This document shows positions 49,068 through 58,737 of a stretch of 64,000 nucleotides of DNA, piece after piece (position 1 is the first letter of the stretch; each line of letters opens with the position of its first letter). The stretch is from BOG-933 sp037132135. Lineage in GTDB: Bacteria; Pseudomonadota; Alphaproteobacteria; Azospirillales; Azospirillaceae. Under the pieces are notes generated by a model that was given only the letters and a program-made list of their open reading frames with translations, was not told the origin of the DNA and searched no databases. A program made the translations under genes and the position numbers. The stretch is taken from contig JBAXPR010000007.1 of assembly GCA_037132135.1 (NCBI GenBank), positions 9,723-73,722 on the forward strand, in the 5' to 3' direction.

Positions 49068-50718
49068 TCAGCGCCGCCGCCGCCGCCCGCGCCTCGGGGG
49101 TGATGCGGGCGCCCGAGAGCATGCGCGCGATCTCTTCCTGGCGGGCGGCGCCATCGAGTTCGACGACATCGGTGATCACGGTCTCGCCCTCGCTGCGCTT
49201 CCTCACCTGGAAGTGCCCGGCACCGCGCGCCGCGACCTGGGGACTGTGGGTGACCACCAGCACCTGAACCTCGCGGCCGAGCCGGTCCAGCCGCTCGCCG
49301 ACCGCCGCTGCGACGGCGCCGCCAATGCCGGCGTCGACCTCGTCGAAGATCAAGGTCGGCACGCTGCCGGTGCGGGCCAGCACCACCTTGAGCGCCAGCA
49401 TGAAGCGGGCCAGTTCGCCGCCCGAGGCGATCTTGTTCAGCGGCCCGGGCGGAGCGCCGGGGTTGGTGGCGATCTGGAAGCTGACGCGCTCGGTGCCGCT
49501 GGCGCTCCACTCGCCCTCGGCCAGGGCATCGACCTGGGTGACGAAGCGGGCACGCTCCAGTTTCAGCGGCGGCAATTCCCGGGCCACCGCGGCATCGAGC
49601 CGCCCGGCCGCCTCGCGCCGGCGGCGGCCGACGGCCTCAGCCGCTGCCAGATAGCCGCCGCGGGCGAGGGCGGCCTCACGGGCGAGCCGGGTCAGGGTGT
49701 CGCCCTGATCCTCGATCAGCGCGAGGCGCCGGGCCAGCTCGTCGCGCAGTGCCGGCAGGCGGTCAACCTCGACCCCATGCTTGCGCGCCGAGGCGCGGAG
49801 GGCAAACAGGCGCTCCTCGGTGCTCTCAAGGGTGCCGCCGTCGATCTCGAGGTCGCTGGACACCGCCCGCAGCAGCGACACCCCGTCCGAAAGCTCGGCC
49901 CCGGCGCGGTCGAGGGCGGCGATGACGCCGTCGAGCCGGCCGCCGGCCTTGTCGGCGGCGCGGCCGAGCTGACGCAGCGCCGCGGCCACCGCCCGCTCGG
50001 CGCCGCGCTCGCCGCCAAGATCGGCATAGGCGGCGTTGATCGCCTCCATCAGCTTTTCCCGGTGCATCAACACCGCCCGGGTTTCAGCCAGCGCCGCTTC
50101 CTCACCCGGGCGCGGCGCCAGTTGATCGAGTTCGGCCACGGCGTGGCGCAGCCAGTCCTCCTCGGCGCGGGCGCGGCCGGCATCGGTGGCGGCCAGGGTC
50201 CGCGCCTGCTCGACCTGCCGCCAGGCCCGCCACGCCGCCCCGACCCGGGCCGCCTCGGCTTCGAGCCCGCCATAGGCATCGAGCACGCCGCCATGGCTGC
50301 GGGCATCAAGCAGGCCGTGAGTGTCGAACTGGCCGTGAACTTCAACCAGCTCCTCGCCCAGCCGGCGCAGCAGCGTCACCCCGATCGGCTGGTCGTTGAC
50401 GAAGGCGCGCGAGCGGCCGTCGGTGCCGATCACCCGGCGCAGGGTCAGGCTGTCGGCGCCCTCCAGCCCCTGCTCGCGCAGAATCGCGAACACCGGATGG
50501 CTGCCCTCGAGCTGGAATTCGGCGGTCACCGCCGCCTGATCGGCGCCACGGCGAACGAGGCCGCTGTCGCCGCGCGCGCCGAGCGCCAGCCCGAGCGCAT
50601 CGAGCAGAATCGACTTGCCGGCACCGGTCTCGCCGGTCAGCACCCCCAGCCCGGGCCGGAAGGCCAGGGTCAGGCGCTCGATCAGCACGACATCGCGGAT
50701 GACCAGGGAGACGAGCAT
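49048..50718 (-). CDS. recN: DNA repair protein RecN
   Basis: 556 residues from MLVSLVIRDVVLIERLTLAF. SMC-like architecture: Walker A GETGAGKSILLDAL near residue 30, a long coiled coil (about 150-350), the signature KIASGGELARFMLALK and Walker B LIFDEVDAGIGG. RecN acts early in double-strand break repair. It follows bamD by 26 bp, a pair conserved in alphaproteobacteria, and overlaps queC convergently by 20 bp. Confidence 0.96.
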   Translation of the reverse strand: MLVSLVIRDVVLIERLTLAFRPGLGVLTGETGAGKSILLDALGLALGARGDSGLVRRGADQAAVTAEFQLEGSHPVFAILREQGLEGADSLTLRRVIGTDGRSRAFVNDQPIGVTLLRRLGEELVEVHGQFDTHGLLDARSHGGVLDAYGGLEAEAARVGAAWRAWRQVEQARTLAATDAGRARAEEDWLRHAVAELDQLAPRPGEEAALAETRAVLMHREKLMEAINAAYADLGGERGAERAVAAALRQLGRAADKAGGRLDGVIAALDRAGAELSDGVSLLRAVSSDLEIDGGTLESTEERLFALRASARKHGVEVDRLPALRDELARRLALIEDQGDTLTRLAREAALARGGYLAAAEAVGRRRREAAGRLDAAVARELPPLKLERARFVTQVDALAEGEWSASGTERVSFQIATNPGAPPGPLNKIASGGELARFMLALKVVLARTGSVPTLIFDEVDAGIGGAVAAAVGERLDRLGREVQVLVVTHSPQVAARGAGHFQVRKRSEGETVITDVVELDGAARQEEIARMLSGARITPEARAAAAALIKGTPG

Positions 50719-50744
50719 GAGCGGGCGCCGCCCGGGGTTCGGGT

Positions 50745-51641
50745 TCAGAACACCGAATGCCAGAGCCGTCCCAACATCGAACGGCCACCGTCGGGTTCCT
50801 CCCCGGCGGCTTCGGCATCGACCCGGACCGGCTTGACTCCGGCGTTGACCAGCAGATCGTAGCTGTCCTCGTACCACGGGCTGCCGGGGAAGTTGTGGCC
50901 GAGCACCGCCGCGGTCTGGCGCGCCTCGTTGGTCAGCCCGACCGAGAGATAGGCCTCGATCAGCCGGTGCAGCGCCTCGGCGGTGTGGCTGGTGGTCTGG
51001 AACTCATCGACAACCTTACGAAAGCGGCCGATCGCGGCCATGTAATTCTGCTGCCTGAGGTAAAAGCGGCCAATCTCCATTTCCTTGCCGGCCAGATGGT
51101 CGACGGTGAGATCAATCTTGAGCTTGGCGTCGCGCGCGTATTCGCTTTCGGGGAACCGGCGCACCACTTCCTTCAGAATTTCGAGGGCCTGATTGGTGAT
51201 CTTCTGGTCCCGGCCGACATCGGTGATCTGCTCGTAATAGCAGAGTCCCTTGAGGTAATAGGCGTAGCCGACCTGATCGGAACCGGGATGAAGCTGGATG
51301 TAGCGGTCGAGGGCCAGAATCGCGTCGTCGAACTTGAGGCTCTCATAGTGGGCGAACGCCGACATCAGCTGAGCCCGGGTCGCCCACTGGGAATAGGGGT
51401 GCTGGCGCTCGACCTCGTCGAACAGCTTGGCCGCCTTCTTGTATTCCTTCTCGTCCATCGCCTGGGTGGCTTCGGCGTAGATCTGCTCGGGCGGCCGTTC
51501 GACATAGGGCACATCCTCCCTGGACGAAGAGGAGGAACAGCCGGCAAGCCCGAAGGCCAGCAGGGGCGCCGCCACCAAGGCCACGGCCACAGAGAGGCGG
51601 AAAGCCGGAAACCTCGAGGTGGGACGCGGAGAACGGGGCAT
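50745..51641 (-). CDS. bamD: Outer membrane assembly lipoprotein BamD
   Basis: 298 residues from MPRSPRPTSRF. Lipoprotein signal peptide with lipobox LAGC (about residues 26-29) followed by a Ser run, then TPR repeats: PEQIYAEATQAMDEKEYKKA, FDEVERQHPYSQWATRAQL (abbreviated cores EKEYKKAAKLF and ERQHPYSQWA), and further helices to the end. BamD is the essential lipoprotein partner of BamA in outer membrane protein insertion. In many relatives it follows lpxC; here it lies on the other side of the dcw cluster. Confidence 0.94.
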   Translation of the reverse strand: MPRSPRPTSRFPAFRLSVAVALVAAPLLAFGLAGCSSSSSREDVPYVERPPEQIYAEATQAMDEKEYKKAAKLFDEVERQHPYSQWATRAQLMSAFAHYESLKFDDAILALDRYIQLHPGSDQVGYAYYLKGLCYYEQITDVGRDQKITNQALEILKEVVRRFPESEYARDAKLKIDLTVDHLAGKEMEIGRFYLRQQNYMAAIGRFRKVVDEFQTTSHTAEALHRLIEAYLSVGLTNEARQTAAVLGHNFPGSPWYEDSYDLLVNAGVKPVRVDAEAAGEEPDGGRSMLGRLWHSVF

Positions 51642-51733
51642 GGCGAACCGGAGCTGGAAGGGGGGCGGGCCGGCTTCCTTATTACACGGCGGCACCGGGC
51701 CAGCACAAGGCGCATGAGGCCCGGGCCACCCTC

Positions 51734-53809
51734 TCATCCGGTGTTCCAGTCCGAAAGAAAGCGCTCCAGGGCGGCAAACGGCACCGGCCGGCTGAAGTGA
51801 TAGCCCTGGGCGAGATCACAGTCCCGGTCACGAATGATCTCGAGCTGGGCCTGGGTCTCCACACCTTCGGCGATCACCTCCAGGTCCAGGCCGTGGGCCA
51901 TGGCGATGATGGTCTCGACCAGCCGGGTGGAATGGTCGTTGCTCTCGACCTCGCAAATGAACGAGCGGTCGATCTTGAGAGTGTCGAAGGGATAGCGCTG
52001 AAGATAGCTGAGAGAGGAATAGCCGGTGCCGAAATCGTCGATCGACAGCCGCACCCCGAGTGCGTTGAGGGCGTCGAGGGTGCGGACGCTCTCGCAACTG
52101 TCGTCCATCAGCACGCTTTCGGTCAGCTCCAGTTCGAGGCGGGTGGAGTCGAGGCCGGTGTCGCCGAGCACGCGGGCGACGGTGGCGCCGAAATCACCCG
52201 AGCGGATCTGCCGCGGCGAGACGTTGACCGCCACCCGCAGCGGCGGCCCGCCCGCGGCGTCGAGGCGGCAGAGGTCGGCGCAAGCCGAGGCCAGCACCCA
52301 TTCGCCGATCGGGACGATCAGCCCGGTGTCCTCGGCGATCGGGATGAACTGGCCGGGCGGCAGCAACTCGCCATCGGCGCGCTGCCAGCGCAGCAGGGCC
52401 TCGATCGCCCGCGCCTTGCCGGTGCCGAGATCAATGATCGGCTGGTAATGGAGCCGCATCTCGCCGCGGCCGAGAGCGCCGCGAAGCGCGGTTTCGATCT
52501 GGAGCCGCTCCTGAACCTTCTGGTTGATGCTGCTGGTGAAGAAGCGGAACTGATTGCGCCCGCGCTCCTTGGCCTGACCGACGGCCAGATCGGCGTTGCG
52601 CAGCAGCACCTGCCGGTTGTCGCCATCGGCGGGGGCCAGCGAAATGCCGACGCTGGCGGTGACGAACACCTCCTGATCATTGATCCGGAACGGCTGGCTG
52701 AACGCCTCAAGCACCCGCTGAGCGACCTTCTCGGCCGCCCGGCCCGACTTGACGCCGGGCAGGATGATCGCGAATTCGTCGCTGCCGAGCCGGGCCACGG
52801 TGTCGCCCTCGTGAACGCTGGCGACCAGGCGGGCGCCGGCGGCGCGCAGCAGTTCGTCGCCGGCGGTGTGACCGAAAATGTCGTTGACCGTCTTGAAGCG
52901 GTCGAGATCGACGTAGAGCAGCGCGGTGGAAAGGGCGTGGCGGTGGGCCAGCGAAATGCTCTGGTGCAGACGGTCGAGCATCAGCACCCGGTTGGGCAGG
53001 CCGGTGACGTCGTCGTAATTGGCCTGACGCAGCAGCCGCTCCTCGAAGGCCCGGCGGGCGGTGATGTCCTCCTTGACCACCACGAAGTGGCTGAGGTTTC
53101 CGGCCTGATCCTTGAGCGGCGCGATGGTGGCGTATTCCCAGAAGACCTGCCCGTCCTTGCGCCGGTTGCAGAATTCGCCCCGCCACTCCCGGCCGGCGCC
53201 GATGGTCTCCCAGAGCGCACTCAGCATCTGGGCGCTGACATGCTCCGAGGCGAGGAAGGTGAACAGGCGGCCCCGGCTCTCCTCGAGGCCGTAACCCGAG
53301 ACCTGCTCGAACTTCGGGTTGACGTAGCTGATCCGGCCCTCGCGGTCGGCGACCACCACCGAAACCGGGCTCTGCTCCACCGCCAGCGACAGCAGCCGCA
53401 CCAGTTGCTCGGCGCTGTGGCGGCGGCGGCGGGTCTCCGACTCGCGCAGCTCGCGCTCAATCGCCGGGACCAGCCGGGCCAGCGAGTCCTTGTTGAGAAA
53501 ATCGTGAGCGCCCCGCTTGAGCAGACTGATGACATCCTCGGCCTGCACCACTCCGGAGAGGATGATGAAGGGCAGATCGCGCCCGGACTGCTGCAAGGTC
53601 GCGAGCGCCGCCTCGGCGCTGAAGCGCGGCATATGATAGTCGCTGAGAACGACGTCCCACTCGCCCTCGGCCAGCGCCGCCCGCATCGCCGGCCCGGTGT
53701 CGACGCGGGTGCACACCGGCTGATAGCCGTCGCGGCTGATCGCCCGCAGCAGCAGCAGCGCGTCGTCTTCGGAATCCTCCACCAGGAGGATACGCAACGG
53801 TTTCGCCAT
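51734..53809 (-). CDS. REC-PAS-GGDEF-EAL signalling protein
   Basis: 691 residues. Receiver domain 1-125 (LLVEDSEDD, phospho-Asp in VLSDYHMP, Lys in NKDS); PAS 140-260 (QSPVSVVVADREGRISYVN, core GRISYVNPKFEQVSG); GGDEF 270-430 with RLGSDEFAII, so the first Gly after Leu is followed by Ser (GSDEF); EAL 440-690 with AIEALLRW, NVSPRQ, ELELTES, DDFGTGYSSL, KIDRSF and EGVET, all phosphodiesterase residues present. The EAL side should hydrolyse c-di-GMP; cyclase activity is uncertain. It starts three bases after the histidine kinase gene, its likely phosphodonor. Confidence 0.92.
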   Translation of the reverse strand: MAKPLRILLVEDSEDDALLLLRAISRDGYQPVCTRVDTGPAMRAALAEGEWDVVLSDYHMPRFSAEAALATLQQSGRDLPFIILSGVVQAEDVISLLKRGAHDFLNKDSLARLVPAIERELRESETRRRRHSAEQLVRLLSLAVEQSPVSVVVADREGRISYVNPKFEQVSGYGLEESRGRLFTFLASEHVSAQMLSALWETIGAGREWRGEFCNRRKDGQVFWEYATIAPLKDQAGNLSHFVVVKEDITARRAFEERLLRQANYDDVTGLPNRVLMLDRLHQSISLAHRHALSTALLYVDLDRFKTVNDIFGHTAGDELLRAAGARLVASVHEGDTVARLGSDEFAIILPGVKSGRAAEKVAQRVLEAFSQPFRINDQEVFVTASVGISLAPADGDNRQVLLRNADLAVGQAKERGRNQFRFFTSSINQKVQERLQIETALRGALGRGEMRLHYQPIIDLGTGKARAIEALLRWQRADGELLPPGQFIPIAEDTGLIVPIGEWVLASACADLCRLDAAGGPPLRVAVNVSPRQIRSGDFGATVARVLGDTGLDSTRLELELTESVLMDDSCESVRTLDALNALGVRLSIDDFGTGYSSLSYLQRYPFDTLKIDRSFICEVESNDHSTRLVETIIAMAHGLDLEVIAEGVETQAQLEIIRDRDCDLAQGYHFSRPVPFAALERFLSDWNTG

Positions 53810-53812
53810 AGA

Positions 53813-55393
53813 TCACGCGTCCCCGGCCGGGAGAGTGAAGAAAAAGGTCGCACCGGCTCCGACCTCCGCCTCGGCCCGGATAGCGCCGCCATGGCGGGCG
53901 ATGATCCGGTGCACCGTGGCAAGGCCGATCCCCGAGCCTTCATAGTCCTCAGGGGCATGTAGGCGCTGAAAGGGAGAAAACAACCGTCCGGCAAACGCCA
54001 TGTCGAATCCGGCGCCATTGTCGCGAACGAAGAATTCGCCGCCGCCGCCGTCCGCCCCCGCGCTCCGGCCGATCAGGACCATCGGCGCCGGTGCATCACG
54101 GGTATATTTCCAGGCGTTGTCGAGCAGATTCTCCAGCACCAGCCTGATCAGCCGGCGATCGGCGGTCGCGCCGAGGCCGGGCTCGATGGTCACCGCCACC
54201 TTGCGCCCGGGCTCCTTTTCACGCAGGCGGGTCACCACAGCGGCGGCCATCAGCGAAAGATCGACCGGTTCCAGGGTCAGTTCCTGGCGGGTGCTGAGCG
54301 ACAGCCGGAGAAAACTGTCGATCATCTCGCCCATCTCGCGCACCCCGGAGCGGATGCGCGAGATGGTGTCGAGGCCGTCGCACTCCAGGCGCTCGCCGTA
54401 ATCCTCCGCCAAAATCCGGCCAAAGCCCTCGATCCGGCGCAGCGGCGCCCGCAGATCGTGGGAGACCGAATAGGCGAAAGCGCCGAGATCGCGATTGGCC
54501 GCCTCCAGCTCGAAGGTGCGCTGGCGCACCCGCTGCTCCAACTGAGCATTGAGCTGCTGAACCTCCTGCTCGGCGAGCCGGCGGGCGTGGTTGTCGGCAG
54601 CCAGCTCGGCATTGACGGTCTGCAACTCGCGGTAGACCGAGTGCAGGCTGCCGGCCAGGCCGTTGAAGGCTCCGACCACCTGATCGAGTTCATCTCCGCC
54701 ACCCGACGGGTGACGGGGACGCGCCAGATCGAGCCGCGGCAGCGGAGCGCGGCGGATGTCGAAGCGGCCGACGAAGCGGGCGATGGCGGCCAGATGCCGG
54801 GTCACCAGCTTCCAGACGATAAAGAGGGTGAAGAGCGAGACCAGGAAGGTCTTGACCCCCTGGCTGACCAGGATCACCAGCGCCGTGTCCCACAGCCGGC
54901 GGTAGACCTCATCCAGCGTCGCCTCAATGGCCACCCGGGCCAGAGTCTGGTCCTGGCCCTGGAAACGGTAGATCACCGGATAGTCGCGGGTCAGCGCCGC
55001 CCCGGCCCGGGGCCGGCCGACCTCGACCACCGGCCCGTCCCGCGCCGCGCCGTCCCAGGCCGCTCCGGGCGCGCCCCCGGTGGTCGGCCGCACCGTCACC
55101 GCCTGAATGTCAGGCAGGCGCAGGATGCCCTCGATCAGCAGCCGCACCTGATCCAGATCCATCTGCCACAGGCTGGCGCCGAGGCTGCCGGCGGTGCTGC
55201 TCTGAACTTCGTCGAGACGGCGTTCGATGGCGCCGACGTCGCGGCGGTGGTCCCAATAAAGCTGGAGCAGGGTGAAGGTCAGGGTGACGCCGGTGCTGAA
55301 CAGCAGGATATAGCCGATCAGCCGCAGACCAAGGCCGCGGTAGCGGATGATCGGAGTCAGCCCTTCGTCACCGATGACCGTTTCGAACGCCAC
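53813..55393 (-). CDS. Membrane sensor histidine kinase
   Basis: 526 residues from a GTG; an ATG 72 bp upstream (55465) is an alternative. Two membrane helices (LIGYILLFSTGVTLTFTLL and VKTFLVSLFTLFIVWKL) flank a periplasmic domain of about 130 residues. A HAMP-like and coiled-coil linker follows, then HisKA with SVSHDLRAPLRRIEGF and HATPase with DNAWKYT, DNGAGFD and GSGIGLATVHRI. The H-box and linker are of the phytochrome-like/BaeS type. It is coupled to the REC-PAS-GGDEF-EAL gene downstream and diverges from the antiporter. The frame stays open far upstream, but that part is antisense to the antiporter and is not protein-like. Confidence 0.88.
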   Translation of the reverse strand: MAFETVIGDEGLTPIIRYRGLGLRLIGYILLFSTGVTLTFTLLQLYWDHRRDVGAIERRLDEVQSSTAGSLGASLWQMDLDQVRLLIEGILRLPDIQAVTVRPTTGGAPGAAWDGAARDGPVVEVGRPRAGAALTRDYPVIYRFQGQDQTLARVAIEATLDEVYRRLWDTALVILVSQGVKTFLVSLFTLFIVWKLVTRHLAAIARFVGRFDIRRAPLPRLDLARPRHPSGGGDELDQVVGAFNGLAGSLHSVYRELQTVNAELAADNHARRLAEQEVQQLNAQLEQRVRQRTFELEAANRDLGAFAYSVSHDLRAPLRRIEGFGRILAEDYGERLECDGLDTISRIRSGVREMGEMIDSFLRLSLSTRQELTLEPVDLSLMAAAVVTRLREKEPGRKVAVTIEPGLGATADRRLIRLVLENLLDNAWKYTRDAPAPMVLIGRSAGADGGGGEFFVRDNGAGFDMAFAGRLFSPFQRLHAPEDYEGSGIGLATVHRIIARHGGAIRAEAEVGAGATFFFTLPAGDA

Positions 55394-55567
55394 CGCCCTG
55401 CCCCCTGCCCCGCCGCGACCGCACCGCCGGATCAATGGTATCGCGCCTTCGGATCGGGAGTCCATGGCCGCGCGGCGGCGGGCAAAAAGGCCCGGGCAGG
55501 AAAGGGTTGCCAAGGGCCTTGCCGGGCGGTCACACTGGCCGGGATCACACCGCGGGAGGGCATGGTA

Positions 55568-57382
55568 ATGACCGGTGGTCTGGTCGGCTTGCTGATCGGG
55601 TCGATGCTGCTCCTGGCCAGCATCATCGCCGGGCTGCTCTCGGCGCGGATCGGGGCGCCGCTGCTGCTGACCTTCCTCGGCCTCGGCATGCTGGCCGGAG
55701 AGGACGGGCCGGGCGGCATCGTCTACACCAATCTCGAGCTGTCGTTCCTGATCGGCAATTCGGCGCTGGCCATCATCCTCTTCGACGGCGGCCTGCGTAC
55801 CCCCTGGCAAACCCTGCGCGCCGCCTGGGCGCCGGCCCTGGCCCTGGCCACCCTCGGCACGCTGATCACCGCCGGTATCGTCGCCGCCGGGGCCCACTGG
55901 CTGTTTCATCTCAAGCTGCTGCCCGCCTTCCTGATGGGCGCGATCGTCGCCGCCACCGACGCCCCGGCGGTGTTCATGATGCTGGGCCGCCAGGGCGTCT
56001 CCCTGCGTGATCGCCTCCGCGCCACCCTGGAGGTCGAGTCCGGCAGCAACGATCCCATGGGCATCTTCCTGACCATGGCCTGCGTCACCCTGATCCGGGC
56101 CGACGGCGCCGGGGCCGGCTGGAGCGTGCTCGCCGACTTCGTGCTCCAGATGGGGCTGGGCGTGGCCATGGGCTGGCTCGGCGGCACCACGCTGGCCGAA
56201 CTGACCAACCGGCTGGAACTGGCGGCCGGGCTCTATCCGATCCTGGCCCTGGCCATCTGCCTCCTGGCCTTCAGCAGCACGGCGCTGGTCGGCGGCAGCG
56301 GCTATCTTGCGATGTACGTCGCCGGCATCGTCTACGGCAACCGCCGGGTGCGGGCGCGCACCCTGACCTGCCGCTTCTTCGACGGGCTGATGTGGCTGGC
56401 CCAGATCGTGATGTTCCTGCTGCTCGGGCTGCTGGTCAGCCCGCATCTTCTGGCCGATCAGGGCTGGCTGGCGCTCGGCATCGCCGGGGTGCTGATCTTC
56501 GTCGCGCGGCCGGTGGCGGTGGCGGTGGCGCTGGCGCCCTTCGGCTTCAGCGGCCGCGAGCAGCTGTTTGCCTCCTGGGTCGGGCTGCGCGGCGCCGTGC
56601 CGATCTTTCTCGCCCTGGTGCCGGCGCTGACCGGCATCGACGAGTCCCGGATTTATTTCAACGTCGCCTTCGTCGTCGTGCTGGTGTCGCTGGCGCTGCA
56701 GGGCTGGACCGCACCCTGGATGGCGCGCCGGCTCGGCGTCGCCCTCGCCCCCAGCCCCGAAGCCGCCGACAAGCTGGAATTCGACATGCTGCACCAGACC
56801 GACCGGGATCTGGTGGCCTATACCGTCAAGCCCCACAGCCGGGCCGCCGACCAGCCCTTCGAACGCCTGGAAATTCCCGAGCGGGCGCGGCTGGTCTCGG
56901 TGATTCGCGACGGTACCGTGATCTCGACGGGCGAGGTCGAGCGCCTCGCCTCGGGCGACGTCGTGCTGGTGCTGACACCGCCCGAACTGGCGCTGGCGGT
57001 GGACCGGGTGTTCTCGCGCCGCTTCAAGTCCGCCGCCGCCTTCGCCAGCCGCGACCAGGGAGACTTCATCGTCGACGGCGCGACGCCGCTCGAAGGGCTG
57101 GCCCGGGCCTACGACATCCCGATCCGGCACCGGGTCGCCGGCATGACCGTCGGCGATTTCGTCAAGGCGCGAATCGGCGGTTCGACCGGCCGTGGCGACC
57201 GGCTCCGTCTTGGCCCGGTCGAGCTGATCGTGGTCGACATGGTCGGCCCCGACGTCAAGGAGGTCGGCCTGCTGATCCGCACCGAGGACCAGCCGACCAA
57301 CCGCTGGCCCCGGCGGCTGCGGCCGGTGATCGGCCGCCTGCAGCGCCTGTTCGTGCGGGAGGATGGCCCGGATAACGGATAA
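55568..57382 (+). CDS. Cation/proton antiporter, NhaP2/CvrA type
   Basis: 604 residues. About 12-13 membrane helices (residues 1-390) of the CPA1 family, with the conserved NDP in ESGSNDPMGIFL, ATDAPAVF and WVGLRGAVPIFLA, followed by a cytoplasmic part with a TrkA-C-like domain (about 400-490) and a CorC/HlyC-like C-terminal domain (FIVDGATPLEGLARAYDI, core VDGATPLEGL). This layout is that of the K+/H+ antiporter CvrA/NhaP2. GGGAGG eight bases before this ATG favours it over the ATG six bases upstream. In the window it is the only other ion carrier besides the N-ATPase, but the two are not linked. Confidence 0.88.
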   Translation: MTGGLVGLLIGSMLLLASIIAGLLSARIGAPLLLTFLGLGMLAGEDGPGGIVYTNLELSFLIGNSALAIILFDGGLRTPWQTLRAAWAPALALATLGTLITAGIVAAGAHWLFHLKLLPAFLMGAIVAATDAPAVFMMLGRQGVSLRDRLRATLEVESGSNDPMGIFLTMACVTLIRADGAGAGWSVLADFVLQMGLGVAMGWLGGTTLAELTNRLELAAGLYPILALAICLLAFSSTALVGGSGYLAMYVAGIVYGNRRVRARTLTCRFFDGLMWLAQIVMFLLLGLLVSPHLLADQGWLALGIAGVLIFVARPVAVAVALAPFGFSGREQLFASWVGLRGAVPIFLALVPALTGIDESRIYFNVAFVVVLVSLALQGWTAPWMARRLGVALAPSPEAADKLEFDMLHQTDRDLVAYTVKPHSRAADQPFERLEIPERARLVSVIRDGTVISTGEVERLASGDVVLVLTPPELALAVDRVFSRRFKSAAAFASRDQGDFIVDGATPLEGLARAYDIPIRHRVAGMTVGDFVKARIGGSTGRGDRLRLGPVELIVVDMVGPDVKEVGLLIRTEDQPTNRWPRRLRPVIGRLQRLFVREDGPDNG

Positions 57383-57479
57383 GTGCGGAACAACCCGCAC
57401 TTTCCCTCCGCGCCGCGCTTTGCTAGGGTGGCGGCAATAACAGGTTTGTCTCATAGGGCAAACGTTCGGGAGGACGACG

Positions 57480-58712
57480 ATGATCAGGATCGCATCACGG
57501 CACGCACTGCGTTCATTGGCCCTGGCGCTGGCGGTTTTCGGGCTGGCGGCGGCGGCTCCGGCGGCGGCCGGCGACGGGACGATCACCATCGGTTTCACCA
57601 ACTCCGAGACCGGCGCGCTCAATGTCGATTCGTCGTCCCAGCTCAACGGGTTCAAGCTGTGGGCCGATCAGGTCAACGCCGCGGGCGGCATCAGCGTCGG
57701 CGGCAAGAAGCAGCGGGTGGTCTTCGTGACCTACGACGACCAGTCCAAGGCCGACCGGGTGCAACAGCTTTACAGCCGGCTGATCCTCCAGGACAATGCC
57801 GACTTCCTCTTCAGCCCCTACTCCTCGGGCCTGACCGCCACCGCAGCGATCATCTCCGAGCAGTACGGCAAGGTCATGATCACCACCGGCGCCGCCGAGA
57901 ACAAGACCTATCAGCAGGGCAACAAGTACCTGTTTCAGATGTACGCGCCGGCGACAACCTATCTCTCGGGCGCCCTCGAAGCGCTGAAATCGGTCAATCC
58001 CAAGGCCAAACTGGCGGTCGCCTACAAGGATGACAGCTTCTCGAAGGCGGTGGCCCAGGCGGCGCTGGCGCGGGCGCGCACCCTTGGTTTCGAGGTGGTG
58101 TTCAACGAGGCGTACGCCCCGACCACCACCGATTTCGGGCCGCTGATCAACAAGATCATCAGCGCCGGGGCGGATGCCCTGGTCGGCGGCGGCCATTACG
58201 CCGACGGCGCCACCCTGGCCCGGCAGGTCTTCGACCATAAGGTGCCGCTGACCTTCCTCAGCCTGCTGGTCGCCCCCGACAGCCCGCAGTTCGCCAGCCT
58301 CGGCGACAGCGCGATCAACGTCACCGCCCCCTCCCAGTGGGCGCCGCAAGTGACCTTCAAGCCCGATTTCGGCCCGACTCCGGCCGCCTTCGACGAGGCG
58401 TACAAGACAGCGTACGGCAAGGACCCCGGCTATCATGCCGCCGGCGGCTATGGCGCCGGACTCGTGCTGCAGCACGCCATCGAGCAGGCCGGCAGCCTTG
58501 ATGCCGACGCCGTGACGGCCAAACTCAACAGCCTCGACGCCACCATCTTCTTCGGCCACGTCAAGTTCGCCGAGGACCCGGCCTTCCACGGCCTCCAGAC
58601 CGGCCACGCCATGGTCAGCGTCCAGTGGCAGAAGAAGGGCGCCGAACTGACCAAGGAAGTGGTCTGGCCGAAGGGCGGCGCCACCGCGCCGCTGGCCTAT
58701 CCGCTGCGCTGA
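57480..58712 (+). CDS. livJ: ABC transporter substrate-binding protein, branched-chain amino acid type
   Basis: 410 residues. Sec signal peptide (RSLALALAVFGLAAAAPAAAG, cleaved about residue 33). Periplasmic binding protein type I fold: TITIGFTNSETGALN, the Leu/Ile/Val-BP-like core with VTYDDQSKADRVQQLY, SPYSSGLTAT and AVAYKDDSFSKAV. First gene of a five-gene operon with livHMGF. An inverted repeat GTTTG-N10-CAAAC (57444-57463) lies just before the Shine-Dalgarno GGGAGGA and could be a regulator site. The ligand may be an amino acid, amide or urea-like compound; it cannot be fixed from sequence. Confidence 0.9.
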   Translation: MIRIASRHALRSLALALAVFGLAAAAPAAAGDGTITIGFTNSETGALNVDSSSQLNGFKLWADQVNAAGGISVGGKKQRVVFVTYDDQSKADRVQQLYSRLILQDNADFLFSPYSSGLTATAAIISEQYGKVMITTGAAENKTYQQGNKYLFQMYAPATTYLSGALEALKSVNPKAKLAVAYKDDSFSKAVAQAALARARTLGFEVVFNEAYAPTTTDFGPLINKIISAGADALVGGGHYADGATLARQVFDHKVPLTFLSLLVAPDSPQFASLGDSAINVTAPSQWAPQVTFKPDFGPTPAAFDEAYKTAYGKDPGYHAAGGYGAGLVLQHAIEQAGSLDADAVTAKLNSLDATIFFGHVKFAEDPAFHGLQTGHAMVSVQWQKKGAELTKEVVWPKGGATAPLAYPLR

Positions 58713-58737
58713 CCCGGGACCGGGAGGGGGGGGCGCC

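Noticed and set aside
55394..57655. Upstream extension of the histidine kinase frame to 1280 codons
   Set aside because: The added part is antisense to the antiporter and the liv promoter and looks like low-complexity His/Gln/Arg-rich noise.
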